Assembly (NCBI GenBank): GCA_001792895.1
Contig: MARA01000033.1
Coordinates: forward strand, 248,001 to 312,000
Length of the DNA: 64,000 nucleotides
Direction: 5' to 3'
Source: Lentinus brumalis
Lineage: Eukaryota; Basidiomycota; Agaricomycetes; Polyporales; Polyporaceae
A model generated the notes under the pieces. The model worked only from the letters and a program-made list of their open reading frames with translations, ran no database searches and had not been told where the DNA came from. This document shows, piece after piece, positions 1 to 10,461 of this stretch; positions within the stretch are counted from its first letter, which is position 1; each line of letters begins with the position of its first letter. The translations under genes and the position numbers were made by a program.

Positions 1-370
1 CCCTGAACTGTGCCCATGCACGACCCGCGCCCTTCCCCTCCACCGGACAGACGTCCCAGATGACCGGCCGCTCGCGCGCGACCAGTGCGACACGCCCCCT
101 GCCCCCCTCGTCTCCTGGATAACCGAACCTGCGCCTGAACGCGCGTGTCATGCGCCGCGAGCCGAGCCCGCAGCCGAGGAAGAAGAGGAAGATGGCGATG
201 AAGGTGACGAGGAAGCTGAACGGCAGCGAGCTCGAGCTTGGTGTCAGCGCCGACGAGCCTGGCGGGCCGTCTTCTTGGGTGGACGACGGGGCTGGTGCGG
301 AGCTCGAGCTCGAAGTAGTCGGAGAGATAGAAACGGTTACGTCTGAACGAGTTGACTGGCCCAACGCCAT
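1..370 (-). CDS. single-pass membrane protein, 5' part of gene
   Basis: An open frame starts at the ATG at 370-368 and runs off the left edge of the window, so the 3' end is missing. The visible part is about 123 residues. It begins with a Ser/Thr/Pro-rich stretch (residues about 10-45), followed by one strongly hydrophobic segment (about residues 48-66, LPFSFLVTFIAIFLFFLGCG) and then a basic flank (RRM, RRRF) as expected for the cytosolic side of a single-pass membrane protein. A later stretch with RPVIWDVCPVE resembles the W-D/E-V motif seen after the membrane segment in many small basidiomycete membrane proteins; that likeness is from memory and weak. Codon use is clean (GC-rich third positions) over the whole frame, while opposite-strand frames are only shadows. 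No function can be assigned. Confidence 0.6.
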   Translation of the reverse strand, partial: MALGQSTRSDVTVSISPTTSSSSSAPAPSSTQEDGPPGSSALTPSSSSLPFSFLVTFIAIFLFFLGCGLGSRRMTRAFRRRFGYPGDEGGRGRVALVARERPVIWDVCPVEGKGAGRAWAQFR

Positions 371-1378
371 GGTTGCCGTCGATCGACCTGGGGCAGACGT
401 GCGGATATCAAGACGGGGGCATCAGACCTCAGAGAGACACAGTACAAGAGGAAGCAGGCGTCGCGGTCGTGCGGAGTGTCGCAGGTTGGGGAAGGAGGCA
501 GAGGAAGGCGTGGGTCATGAGAAGCATCTTTTCTCGTCGCTCGCCTCGGGATCACACGAGTCGCCAAAAATACTGCTGCTGCGCGAAGACGTCCTGTCCA
601 TGTCGACGCCCTGTCAAAGTCGTCCCAGAGATGTTTGTCGAGAAAGCTGTAGACATCGTGGTGGTAGAGGATGAGGCCTGAGGCCTGAGCTTGCAAGTCG
701 CCGTGCGATGCGCGCGCGGCTGCGGCCTGTCGAATTCTTAAAATGGCAACGTTAGCGCCCGCGACTGCCTCCGAGTCCTCGAGCTCTCAGCTCAAAGTCA
801 TCGACCGCCGACGATTGCCCGCAGCACTCGCTTTCATACCCGATCCACCACGGCGGTGCGATGGGCGTCGACGACGATGGCTTTCTATGTAACGGGCTGG
901 TCGTCGAGAGCTCAGAGCGGGCTAGAACAGAGTCGAGGACATGATAAGTGCGTATTCCTAACTAGGTACATCACAGAAGAGGCGTCGAGCTAGTCAATTT
1001 CGAGATAATGGGAGCTCTAATCATGACACTATGAGCTGTATCATTATGGCGATAGGCTGATAAGTAGATTGTAAGTCTGACACTGTTCGTCCGCACCCTC
1101 GCGTCCGTGCTCTCCAGGTACGTACATAGCTCATCTGTTCTAGCTTACATTATTGCTCTGTCTAATATATACGTCCGCACCCTCGCGGCCGTGCTCTCCA
1201 GCTCGTCTGCCCGCGCGCCCGCCTGCCCGACTCGCCCGCCTCGCTCTCGGTTTCGGTTCTCGCCCCACGCTGCCTCACCACGCCCTGATCTCCTGAGTCC
1301 TCCACTGTCTTCCGCCGTCACCCAGTCGTGACTGCGCTCTGATATGTAAACACCTGAGAAAGGAGGAGGAGGATGATG
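371..1378. other. intergenic region with a short direct repeat
   Basis: No supported gene. A segment reading gtccgcaccctcgcg(t/g)ccgtg with its flank occurs twice, near 1090 and near 1170, giving an imperfect direct repeat of about 30 bp. Otherwise I see nothing. Confidence 0.4.
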
Positions 1379-3489
1379 CTATCCGGAGTGACACAGAGCC
1401 TCGAACTTCTCGAGCAGGTGCAAATCATGCTCCGGATACATGAGGCCACACCGTTCAGCACCTGTGGCCCAGAAGTCAGGCAAGCCGTCATTAAAGACGG
1501 CCGGGTACCGTGTCCGACCAGCCTCTCCGGCCCAGTCGAAGTCCACCAGCATCGCCCCCATCCTCCCTTCCGGCTCAGACTTGGAAACGCACATGACGTT
1601 CGGGGAACGCAGATCCCCGAAGACCAAGTTGTTGTCGTGGAGCAGCTTGATGGCGCTCTTCACATCGTCGTATACTGTGCGGGGAGGAGCTCCTGCTTCC
1701 GCTCCGCGCACCAGGCCATCTTGCCATGGACCCGGTCCATCACGACCATCTGCACATCACCGCAAACAGGGACGCAAGCGTGCAGCGCAGGCGCGAAGCC
1801 AGCTTGGGCAACGAGACGATGGGCGGCCTGGTTGTACTCGGAAGTGAACTTGATCACGACTTCGATGCGTTCCTCAGCAGCATCGGGGACGCGGAAGGGT
1901 TCGTCTTGAGCATGGTGCCGAGATACATGCCTATCTGCCGGTCAACGGGGGACGTCGGTGTGATGAAGGGTGTGCCGCTGCACGACATCCTATGGGTGAA
2001 AGTGAGTGAAGGCATTTCACCGTCCCAAGAAGGCACCGGGAGCGGCGAGGGAAAGAGATGCTGCACACTGACACGCGGGACGTCCTTCAACTGCTCGTAG
2101 AAAAGGTCGAGTTGGGCGAGGGCCAACTTGACAGCTTTGAAGGCGCGAGCGATGCGGAGAACCTGAGCGTTCTGGTGGTAGCCAAGGCGCATCCGCCCGG
2201 ACGAGAAGACGCAGTCGCTATATGCGCCGTCAGTGTAGACCGTGATGCCTATCTCGACCACGTCGCCCATGAGGCCGAAGACTATTGCTGGGCAGTTGCT
2301 GAATTTCCGGATCTTCATCGTCTACAGATGCTTCGTCAGAGCAGAAGACAAAAACGTGCAACCCCTTACGAACCGCAGCTTTATTCTCCGTGACAATCTT
2401 CGCGTACGACAGACAGGCTTGCATCGCCGAGGCATCGCCACTCAAGCCAGCCTCATTCTTGATCCCCCCGACGCCAGAAGGGAAGTGAGTCAGAGCGCCA
2501 AGAAGCACGTCGGGCTCGACCTTGTTGATGGGCTCTTTCCAGTGCACTTCGGGATGGAGCGACTCGATGAAGCGCCTGATGGCGGTAATTCGCGCAGCCT
2601 CGCTATCGTAGCACTCCAACGAAGCATGGATGAACTCGTGCGCCCATTTACTTTCGTGATGGTCTGGACGTATTGCAGGATCGTCCTTGTCAACATGGGA
2701 GAGGCGGTGTGCCAGCAAGCCTAAGATGGGGTTGAATAGTGCGACGGGGGGGCCGTGGTTGTTGTGCGGTCGCCCCGTGTGGAAAATGTCTGCGTTGCCG
2801 TTGATAACCGTTTGCAAGCCTGAGAGCGTCCCGACGCCCGTCGAGGGCGATGGTAGTTCGGCGGCGGCGCGAACCCCAGCTTCACGGTCTATTCACACTT
2901 TGAACAACGCAACCACGGAGGATAAAGCATAATCACGTACCCCTGATGGCCTTGACATGGTCAGGACTGAGGTCGAGGAATTCGTCGAGGCTCTCCTTGA
3001 CTATAGGACAGGTGAGACAGACGGTCCGGTATCGCCATTGCGAGCACTTACTGTCTGGCGTAACAATCATGATGTCCACATCATGCAGGTCGCGATCTTC
3101 AGGAAGGGCCTCAGAGATCGTGTCACCAAAGACGTCGAGCTTAACGCCTCTGTCCTCGAGATGCTCGCGCAGCCACTGCCGAGCGCGCTCAAACAAGGTC
3201 TCTCTAGGCTTGACACAGAGTCCAACTGGCTACGTGTAGATTGGTCACCATCAGTCAGGTACGTGGTGCGAACAAAGGTTAAAAACGTTGAGAAACGTAC
3301 CCTAAACAACATGGCCTCATCTTCCTCCCCGTCGACATCAAATTTCAATCTGGGAATACGACCTTCGGTATAGTCGAGCAAGTCTGATAAACGCAGGGAG
3401 AGTTCGCCACGGGGAACTTCAACGATGATACATTTCGGATGATCGGGGGCGGGGTAGAGCACAGTGTACTTAACAGTGTCGCGCGCCAT
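1379..3489 (-). pseudogene. Crinkler/FunK1-like protein kinase-like gene, apparently frameshifted
   Basis: The gene starts at the ATG at 3489-3487 (MARDTVKYTV) with a short ubiquitin-like N-terminal region. Small introns follow, for example donor GTACGT near 3301, intron 3051 to 3001 and donor GTACGT near 2943. A middle domain (about 2817-2300) resembles the part that precedes the kinase domain in fungal Crinkler-kinase proteins. The C-terminal kinase-like part has VVIKFTSEYN with the candidate ATP-binding Lys, MVVMDRVHG, a catalytic-loop equivalent HDNNLVFGDLRSPNVM and a metal-binding DFD in VDFDWAG. The frame has to change near 2315 and again near 1905 (from MYLGTML to QDEPFRVPDAAEERIEVV), with no convincing introns there. 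The gene is therefore either decayed or carries sequencing indels. Family assignment rests on motifs only. It could act as an intracellular kinase-like factor, but no substrate is known. Confidence 0.65.
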
Positions 3490-3681
3490 GGTGGTTCAGA
3501 TGAAGGCCACGCAACTAAGCGCCTGGAGTGATCAGGCCTTCAACGCTCAACCCCCCGGCTGACTCACGGTACGTAGACTGATATGACCGGCCTGTCCGAC
3601 GTCACTGCAGAGACTCAGAGCAGGCTACGTTCAGTTCAGCTGTGAGTAATAATGATTGAATTAAGTATCACATCTGTATGT

Positions 3682-5368
3682 TCACCACTCTCGGAGAGCA
3701 CCATCGGGTCCCGTCCAGACAGCGTTCCGCCATGCCTTCTCATCCACGTACTTCGCAGCCGTCTCTCTGACCAACGCCTCGTTGATCTCGATCCCCAAGC
3801 CAGGGCCTATGTTTCGGGTATATACATTGGTGAGCAGACGACGCACACGTTGAAAGCGGTAGCATATAAGACACACCTGTGAGTGCTTTCACGTAGCCAT
3901 TCACGATTTCAAAGACAAGCGGGTCGACAAGGTACGTGAGCAGATCAGCGCCTTCGTTGTAATGCATCTGTCCGCGAGAGGTCATCTCAGGAGCTCCACA
4001 AGGAGCCGTGTAGGAGTTTACGAACCTGCAAGCTCATCTCTTGGATGAAGACTGGAAGACGTAATGCGTGAGATCCAGTCGCTTCATAGTCGGGAAGGAT
4101 AAACTCACAATTCGGCGCGGTGATGTCGACCTGCATGCATGCCGCCAGCGCGATCGGACCAAGGGGACAGTGCGGCGCGAAAGAAACATCATACGTCTCC
4201 GTATACGACGCAAGCCGATGCAGCTCGCTGATTCCGCCGCAATGCGCGACCTGCATAATCACCAAATGTCGTCAGCCCTCGTCAGACCGCCAGCAGCTGG
4301 AATTGGATACGAACGTCCGGTTGGGCGATGTCGATAGCGCGGAGCTCCAGGTACGGGCGGAAGTCGTAGCGCGAGAAGAGCCTTTCTCCCAAGGCAATAG
4401 GAGTCGAGACCAGCTTCGCGAGGTCCGCGATCTCTTCGGGCTGCGTGGGCAGCAGAGGCTCTGCCGTTGGTCGACCATCGTGCATCAGCAGCGTGTTCAC
4501 GGTGCAGTGAAGCCCAGCTCAAGATTCAAGCCGCACCTTCGATAAACATCGGATGCAGCGGCTCCAACATTCTCGCAAGCTGCTTCGCCATGCCCTTGTG
4601 CACCCTTCCATGGAAGTCGATGGCGACATCGACCCCGGCCGCCTTAGCTTCCTTAACTCGGGCGACCGTATCCTCAAGCAGCGCCGGGGAGTCGATCCAG
4701 TCGAGGCCTTCCGTTCCATTCATCTTCACGGCAGTGAAGCCCTGTGCACGGCGCGCAGCTGCTCCGTCCGCCACGTCGTCGGGTTTGTCGCCTCCGATCC
4801 AGCCGTAGACCTTGACGCGGTCGCGCACCTTGCCCCCGAGGAGCTGCCAGACGGGTACGCCAAGCCGCTTCCCTTTGATGTCCCAGAGGGCGATGTCTAG
4901 TCCGGATAGTGCGGACTAATCAAGATGAACGAGTCCGTCAGTTAGGGGTGTGCTTCCCCTCGCCGCATAAGTGCCACGGCCGAGCCGCAACATGTTACAT
5001 GTTACAGCATGCCGCACTGCAGAGACGGCAACTTACAAGACACTTACCATGAGCACGGGCCCTCCCCGATAAAAACGGGAACGATAGGCATGCTGCCAGA
5101 TGTTCTGGATCTGGTCCGCATCCCAGCCGATGAAGCGTTCTGAGAGGTCCTGGTAAGCGCCTTCAATCGCCTCCGTGTGGCCCTCGAGAGTGCCTTCGCC
5201 CCATCCGACGATGCCCTGTTCGGTTTCTACGCGAACGAAGACCCATCGTGGAGGGAGGCGGAAGATCTAGGTAGCATGTATACTTCAGCATGAGCATACG
5301 ATGGAGGTCAACGAAGTCAACCTCACTTCGATCTTGGCGATCTTGTCAGGACTGCTAGGGGGCGACAT
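3682..5368 (-). CDS. enolase-superfamily sugar-acid dehydratase, D-galactonate dehydratase (DgoD)-like
   Basis: The start is the ATG at 5368-5366 ([14 protein letters not shown]). Exons join in frame at consensus GT..AG introns: KIE to [18 protein letters not shown] to [11 protein letters not shown] (donor GTGCGG near 4530, acceptor near 4454); QPD to [13 protein letters not shown] to [12 protein letters not shown] to [11 protein letters not shown]. Diagnostic features are [16 protein letters not shown] (metal Asp), FIEEP (metal Glu), GERL (third acidic ligand) and [18 protein letters not shown] near the C-terminus, all typical of galactonate dehydratases of the mandelate racemase subgroup. 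The family dehydrates aldonic acids to 2-keto-3-deoxy acids with Mg2+. The protein is probably cytosolic and used in sugar-acid catabolism; the exact substrate cannot be told. The reconstructed frame is intact. Confidence 0.87.
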
Positions 5369-5779
5369 CTTGCTATGCCCGTGGTGCTTCACGATTGTCA
5401 GGATGCAACCTCAAAACATACCATTGATGGACTCTGCATCCTACTTATGAGATTGGGGAGAACGTGATCAGCTGGACTTGAGCTGGACGGCCGCGTCGGG
5501 CCGCTGACCGGGAAGTGACGCAATGGCGCATTACACGACGAATCAGTGTCCGACACAGATATGCATGCAAGACAGACGAAGCAACTGGGATGCGGGAGGC
5601 TCATATACAACGCACAACAATCAAGGCAGTAACGCGTGGATGAAGCGGGTCTCTGTGTGCACATAGAAAGAAGAGTACTTGATGACCGCCTGAAACGTTT
5701 GTATCTCTCGAAGTGATGCGAACGACGACACCCTACATGCTTACCACAAGAACCAGTCCGTGAATATATACCTACATGT
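5369..5779. other. intergenic region, no gene seen
   Basis: This stretch lies between the start of the dehydratase gene and the end of the SET-domain gene. One 88-codon frame (5398-5664, minus) has no domain or convincing start, so I see nothing coding. Confidence 0.4.
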
Positions 5780-7075
5780 TCATGACCCGGGTCCAGAGAG
5801 TGTCATGCGCGGTAGAACTCCCGCGAGCTGATGTGTGCGAGGGTTCGCCCAATACATCTTGAACGTGCGTGCCGCCGGGCTGTCAGGGCCGGACGTATTG
5901 CAGGTCGCCTCCCATGCCTTCCGCACCCATGCTTTAGCGTTTGCGAAATCGGAGACCTTGACAAATCGTGAGGTTCGGCATGAGACATACGCAACTTCAT
6001 CCTGACTTACCAGAACGCAAAACTGGAATGCGTCGAAACTGAAGGAGGCCTCGTAGTGAACAAGCTGCTCCTCCTGCAGCAGTCGGAGCGCAAGCTGCAC
6101 CTGGGGAAATGGAGACCTAGTCAGGCCGCTACACATGTGGTGATAACGTCGCCAGGCACGAACCTTCCTCATGCCCAGAGTGGGCTCTTTACCACATTGC
6201 CCAATCTCTTCGAACAATCTCCGCACCGCAGCCCTCTTACGATCGCTCTCCAGGCATTCCTCCCTGTCCAAGCCGCACGCCTCGCAAGTGCACACGAACC
6301 TGAAGACCTCTTCAATTTCCGTCGTACGCTCCGCACGCGCCTGCAGAATGTCGACGCCGACATAACTCATGCAGAGCTCTTCGGCCGGCTCGATGTCGCG
6401 AAGGGCGCGGATCCTCATCTCCTGCATATCGGGGTCCCACCAGCGGCAGATGTTGGGCCGGCAGGAGTGATTGAGCCGAGATGCTTGTAGGAAGACGCCC
6501 TCTCTAGGACCGCAAAGACCCGTCTTCCATCCCGTTTCCTCCTTTGCGCTCTCAGGCCCGTCTCCACAGGGCAACGCATTCGTCGCAAATATGCCAAGGG
6601 CAGGAAGGAGGGGAGGGCGCCCGTTGTGAGGAGCCTTGAAGGCGTTCCATAGGGTGAAGAACTCGCTCTGCTCTTCTCGAGTACGCTGCGACAACGCAGA
6701 CAGCACTGTAGAGTTCGTACGTGTCGGGGGAAGAGTGAAGAGGGGGGCCTCCGAGAGGATCAGCGTGCCTCTGGAGAGCATGCGCGTCGCGAAGAGCCCA
6801 ACGCCTCCCGTGCGAGGAGACGGGGCTATTTGGAATGCGGGGGAAGTGTCTTCGGCAGAGGACATTGGGGATGGGTCGCGTCCAGGGCTCGGCTCACTAG
6901 AGGGAGTGCTTGGGGCTGCGGGCGAGTCCGTTTCGCCATCCTCGTCTTCCTCGTCTACCATCGGCTCCAGAGTCGGCGTGTGCGAGATGTACAAAGAGGA
7001 GCGTGAGTAACGTTGAGTCGTGCCCCCAGGTCTCGTGGCGGGTCGAGGAGGACGGGGGAGTGCGACGGTGGTCAT
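5780..7075 (-). CDS. SET-domain protein, SMYD-like without MYND
   Basis: A continuous frame ends at 5780. The ATG at 7075 (MTTVALPRPP) is chosen as start because a TATATA box lies at about 7314-7320, and the upstream extension of the frame begins only with GTG beside that box. After a Ser/Pro-rich acidic N-terminus, the SET core begins at GGVGLFATRMLSRGTLI. It continues with the substrate/AdoMet signature LNHSCRPNICRWW and the C-terminal SET motif ELCMSYVG, followed by a Cys cluster (FVCTCEACG) like the post-SET zinc site. An in-frame 54-nt GT..AG intron probably lies near 5947-6007, since removal joins FDAFQFCVL to VSDFANAKAWV. SET proteins of this class methylate lysines, but no MYND finger is visible and the target is unknown. 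Confidence 0.85.
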   Translation of the reverse strand: MTTVALPRPPRPATRPGGTTQRYSRSSLYISHTPTLEPMVDEEDEDGETDSPAAPSTPSSEPSPGRDPSPMSSAEDTSPAFQIAPSPRTGGVGLFATRMLSRGTLILSEAPLFTLPPTRTNSTVLSALSQRTREEQSEFFTLWNAFKAPHNGRPPLLPALGIFATNALPCGDGPESAKEETGWKTGLCGPREGVFLQASRLNHSCRPNICRWWDPDMQEMRIRALRDIEPAEELCMSYVGVDILQARAERTTEIEEVFRFVCTCEACGLDREECLESDRKRAAVRRLFEEIGQCGKEPTLGMRKVRAWRRYHHMCSGLTRSPFPQVQLALRLLQEEQLVHYEASFSFDAFQFCVLVSQDEVAYVSCRTSRFVKVSDFANAKAWVRKAWEATCNTSGPDSPAARTFKMYWANPRTHQLAGVLPRMTLSGPGS

Positions 7076-7313
7076 CTCAGCAGTGCCAGAATTCGACGGG
7101 CTCAGGGGAGAGGCAGAGAGAGGCAGCAGACAGACAGAGCGAGAAGAAGGTGAAGGTCCGGGATTTTGCGGGGAAGTCTGGGCGGCGGAGGCCCCAGAAC
7201 ATGCGCGTCGGTGCACGGACAGTGTGCAGGGAAGAACGGAGAAGACCGTGCATGGTTTGGGCTCTATCTTGCAATGGCGTCTTGGCTTGTCGACAGGTAA
7301 GAGAGCCACGAGG

Positions 7314-7320
7314 CTATATA
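7314..7320 (-). promoter_or_regulatory. TATA-like box of the SET-domain gene
   Basis: TATATAG reads on the minus strand about 240 bp upstream of the chosen ATG at 7075. No other TATA-like element is seen nearer to it. Confidence 0.4.
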
Positions 7321-8008
7321 TGCTTGGATGAGATCACAGGGACCCTGGACGTGGGAGCCTCGCTGGGATTTCTAATGAGGGCGTTGTTGCGTCCAGTCCC
7401 CAGTCTGGATGGCCACAGAGCGGTCGAGATATCGGTCAATGGGCCGGCAACATCACCTGGAACTGTGCTCACCTCGCTATGTTCTCCCGGCGGCAACAGA
7501 TGTACCGGACTGCAGCAGGCTGCAGCAAGGCTGAGAAGCGGTCAACGTTCAATTACCAACCAGCTTCTATGGACCACGCGGCGGTGTCGCTGTCGGGAGC
7601 ACCGGCTGCTGAGGTGACGGTTCAGACAGTACTTCTATAGCTGTTCAGCATGGAGGTCCGTGGGACGGGAAAGGGTCGCGGTCGAAGGCAGGCGGCTCAC
7701 AGTGCACTGAGGTCATATTGCCGGCAGTACTTGCGCTATATGCGCCAGATGACCTCCTCCCCGGCGTCGCGCCCCGATACGCAAAAGCGGGTAGATAGTC
7801 TCGTATGCGTTTGCCACAGCATGCGCATAATAGTTCGTGTCGATGCAACCCGATGCGACTGGCAGAATGAAGGTCGTCGTGGTCAGGGAGCAAGTTGCAG
7901 GAGGGCGCGCCGTCGACGGCGTTGAGCGCGAGCGGCAGCCTATGGGCGTCTCTACGTTTGTCCTCTCTCCATCACTGTCGTCGAGCTCGTCCCGGACAAC
8001 ACCACAAA
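7321..8008. other. divergent intergenic region between the SET and SRRM1-like genes
   Basis: This is probably promoter sequence for both flanking genes. No TATA box is evident close to the SRRM1-like start. The short frames here look like chance. Confidence 0.4.
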
Positions 8009-9706
8009 ATGGCGGACGCAGGTGCGTGCCGTTTGCGCACTGTATGCACGATCTCTGAGACGCGTCTGCAGGTTTCTTCAAGGGCACTTCCGCCGACCAG
8101 GATCGACGGTTTTCCGACAAGGAACTGAAGCTCCTCAAAACGATGAAATTTCCTCCCGAGTTCGACAAGAAGGTGTGCATGCGATGATACACTGAATATA
8201 TGCGCGGCTTGGTATCTCATCACGACGTAGGTCGATATGCGGAAGGTCAACCTGTCTGTCATACGCCCATGGATTGTCAAGAAGGTCGTGGAACTCGTTG
8301 GCTTTGAGGACGAAGTGGTGGTTGAATACGCTATGGGTTTGCTGGAGGACGACTCGCAGCCGGTGCGTTTGCGTGACATGTGTAGATGCTGAATCGCAGA
8401 CTGACCACTAATGCACAAAGACACCCGACCCGCGCAAGATGCAGATCAACCTCACAGGCTTCCTCACATCATCGACACCCGCATTCATGTCTGCGCTCTG
8501 GAATCTGTTGCTTGAAGCACAAGAGTCACCAGCAGGCGTACCGCGCACCTTCGTCGAGGAAAAGAAGGAAGAGATGCGCCAAGCGAGGGCGGGTGACACA
8601 CGCGCGTTTGAAGAGCGCGACCGACGAGCTCGCCTGGACGAGATACGTACAAATGAGCGCGAGGTGCGTGGTGGCGCGCGTGGTAGAGGACGCGGACGAG
8701 GAAGAGGGGGTAGTCGTTTTGATGATGATCGCGGTCACGGTGATAGGACCAGGGATAGTGGATGGGGGATGAGAGGCGGGGTGCGTGCAAGTCGTTTAAT
8801 CCAACCTATCCATGCTAAGTTCCGCACAGAGGCCTGGAGGACCTCCCCGTTCTCCACCTCCTCGCTCTCCACCACCGCGCAGACGTCGTTCTCCCTCTCC
8901 CCGCAGCTCTCGTTCTCGCTCGCGCACACCCCGTAGATTCCGCTCCCCGCCGCCGCGTGGTGGCCGATCCTTGTCTCGTACCCCACCGCGGCGTTCCTCT
9001 CCTCCTCCCCGTCGCAGAGGTTCACCTCCTCGCCGCTCCCCTTCGCGGTCTCGGTCTCCTCCCCCTGGGCGTCGTAGGCCACGCTCCCCATCCATCTCCT
9101 TCGCGCCATCGCGCGACCGGCGGGTGCGGGGATCTCGTAGTCCGCCTCCTCGTAGACGACGCATGAGCACACGTTCTCGCTCCCGCAGTCGCAGCCCTCC
9201 ACCACCCTACAGGGGTGCTTATGGTCGCCGCCGGAGTCCGAGTGTGAGCCGTTCGCCACCTCGCAGGCGCCGCCGAAGCATTAGTATGGACAGGGCTCGC
9301 AGTCCTCCACCCCGACGCCGATCTCCGCCCCGACGCGGGGGTCGAACCCCCAGCCGGGACAGCGTTAGAAGCCGCACGATGGATACCGCCAGTGAGCGCC
9401 CGGGTGCATCTGCTTCACGCAGCGCGGACAAGATGGAAATTGATGCTCAAGGCAATGGCGGTGAGCTCAAGATCAGAGGTCAAGCTGATGCTGAACGTCG
9501 CAAGGACCAGATGGATATCGATCCCTCTCCGGTATGCAACGCGCCCTTCGCACCTCAAGTTCGTACTGACTCTGTGCCAGGAGGATCGCGCTGAGCTGGA
9601 GAGGCGCGAGAGCGAGTTGAAAGAGAAGGCGTTGCGCAACAAGGTCGTGCGCACGCGCAAAAGCAGTGCTACCAATGCGAATACAGGCACTGGCAATGAC
9701 AACTGA
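8009..9706 (+). CDS. SRRM1: SRRM1/SRm160-like splicing coactivator (PWI plus RS domains)
   Basis: Six exons fit without a frame break: 8009-8021, 8072-8172, 8231-8362, 8421-8780, 8830-9531 and 9581-9706, giving 477 residues. All introns are GT..AG. Residues 1-115 form a PWI domain: FFKGTSADQDRRFSDKE, then VNLSVIRPWIVKKVVEL with the literal P-W-I, followed by MQINLTGFLTSS. A linker rich in Glu/Arg and an RGRGRGRG stretch follow. After that come about 200 residues of SR/RSP/PPRR repeats (about 8830-9370). The C-terminus is acidic then lysine-rich (ELERRESELKEKALRNK). PWI-RS proteins bind nucleic acid and bridge the spliceosome with exonic enhancer complexes in the nucleus. Large frames on the opposite strand are mirror images of the RS repeats. 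Confidence 0.93.
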
Positions 9707-10461
9707 TCAGTAACTTCCACCTCTTGTCCGTTATCTCCTATGACACGTATGCTTACTGCCTCTTCTGTGGACTGTAATAGAGCAATCAACTATCCGTTCC
9801 TCGAAGTCCTTCATATGTCTGACGACATTGTTCGTAAACGTATCGCCGTGCATGTACATCCCATCCTTGCTCCTATTGATTTCGTTCTTCCGTGCCAGTG
9901 ATACAGGAGGCTATTGTTGGAACGCGATCCTCCTCCTCAATGTGCTCTCCGCGACCTCTGATCCTTGGTTCAATGACCGAGCAGCTCCGCGATGCTGATT
10001 CCCGGTACGTCGTCGGCCAATTTACGGATGGCTGACCGCAGTCTCGATGAAGTCAATACTGCCTACCTGACCTTACGGAGAATCGCGACGGATCAGTTCG
10101 TCTACGGATGACCTGCGCTCCACACTCTAATTCTCCTGGATTCTCTCCGTACTGTGTCAGCTCTACCTGTTCCAAGGCTTCTCCAGGAAGAAGCACAGAT
10201 CGTCAAGCTTCCCTGTGCGTCATGCGCTGCTGGAGTTGTTTTTGGCGCAATAGACGTGCGATATTTTTGGGGTATGCCCTCCAGCCAATGAGCGAACTAC
10301 GTCCGAATTTTACGAATCTCCGCGCCTGCGTCAGAGTCAGAGGGCGAATTGCAGGTGCGTCTGAGTATATAGCCGAGTGATTGAGCTTACCCAGAGCTCA
10401 GAGCCCAAGTACTCAGTCACAGGCCCTCTGCTACTCACCCACTACGCCGCAGATCTCAGAG
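9707..10461. other. intergenic region upstream of the AA9 gene
   Basis: No gene seen. A TATATA box lies at 10366-10371, about 95 bp upstream of the AA9 start codon. The preceding 600 bp hold no recognisable element. Confidence 0.4.
10366..10371 (+). promoter_or_regulatory. TATA box of the AA9 gene
   Basis: TATATA lies 96 bp upstream of the AA9 ATG, a usual distance for fungal TATA promoters. Confidence 0.45.

Noticed and set aside
3682..5368. recent horizontal transfer of the DgoD-like gene from bacteria
   Set aside because: It has at least six fungal-type introns and codon use like its neighbours; transfer cannot be argued from this window alone.
8735..9259. long minus-strand frames over the RS repeats
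   Set aside because: They arise from the repetitive SR codons of the SRRM1-like gene.
9336..9356. tRNA T-loop-like ggggtcgaaccccc
   Set aside because: Lies within the SRRM1-like coding exon and no acceptor, D or anticodon arms can be built around it.
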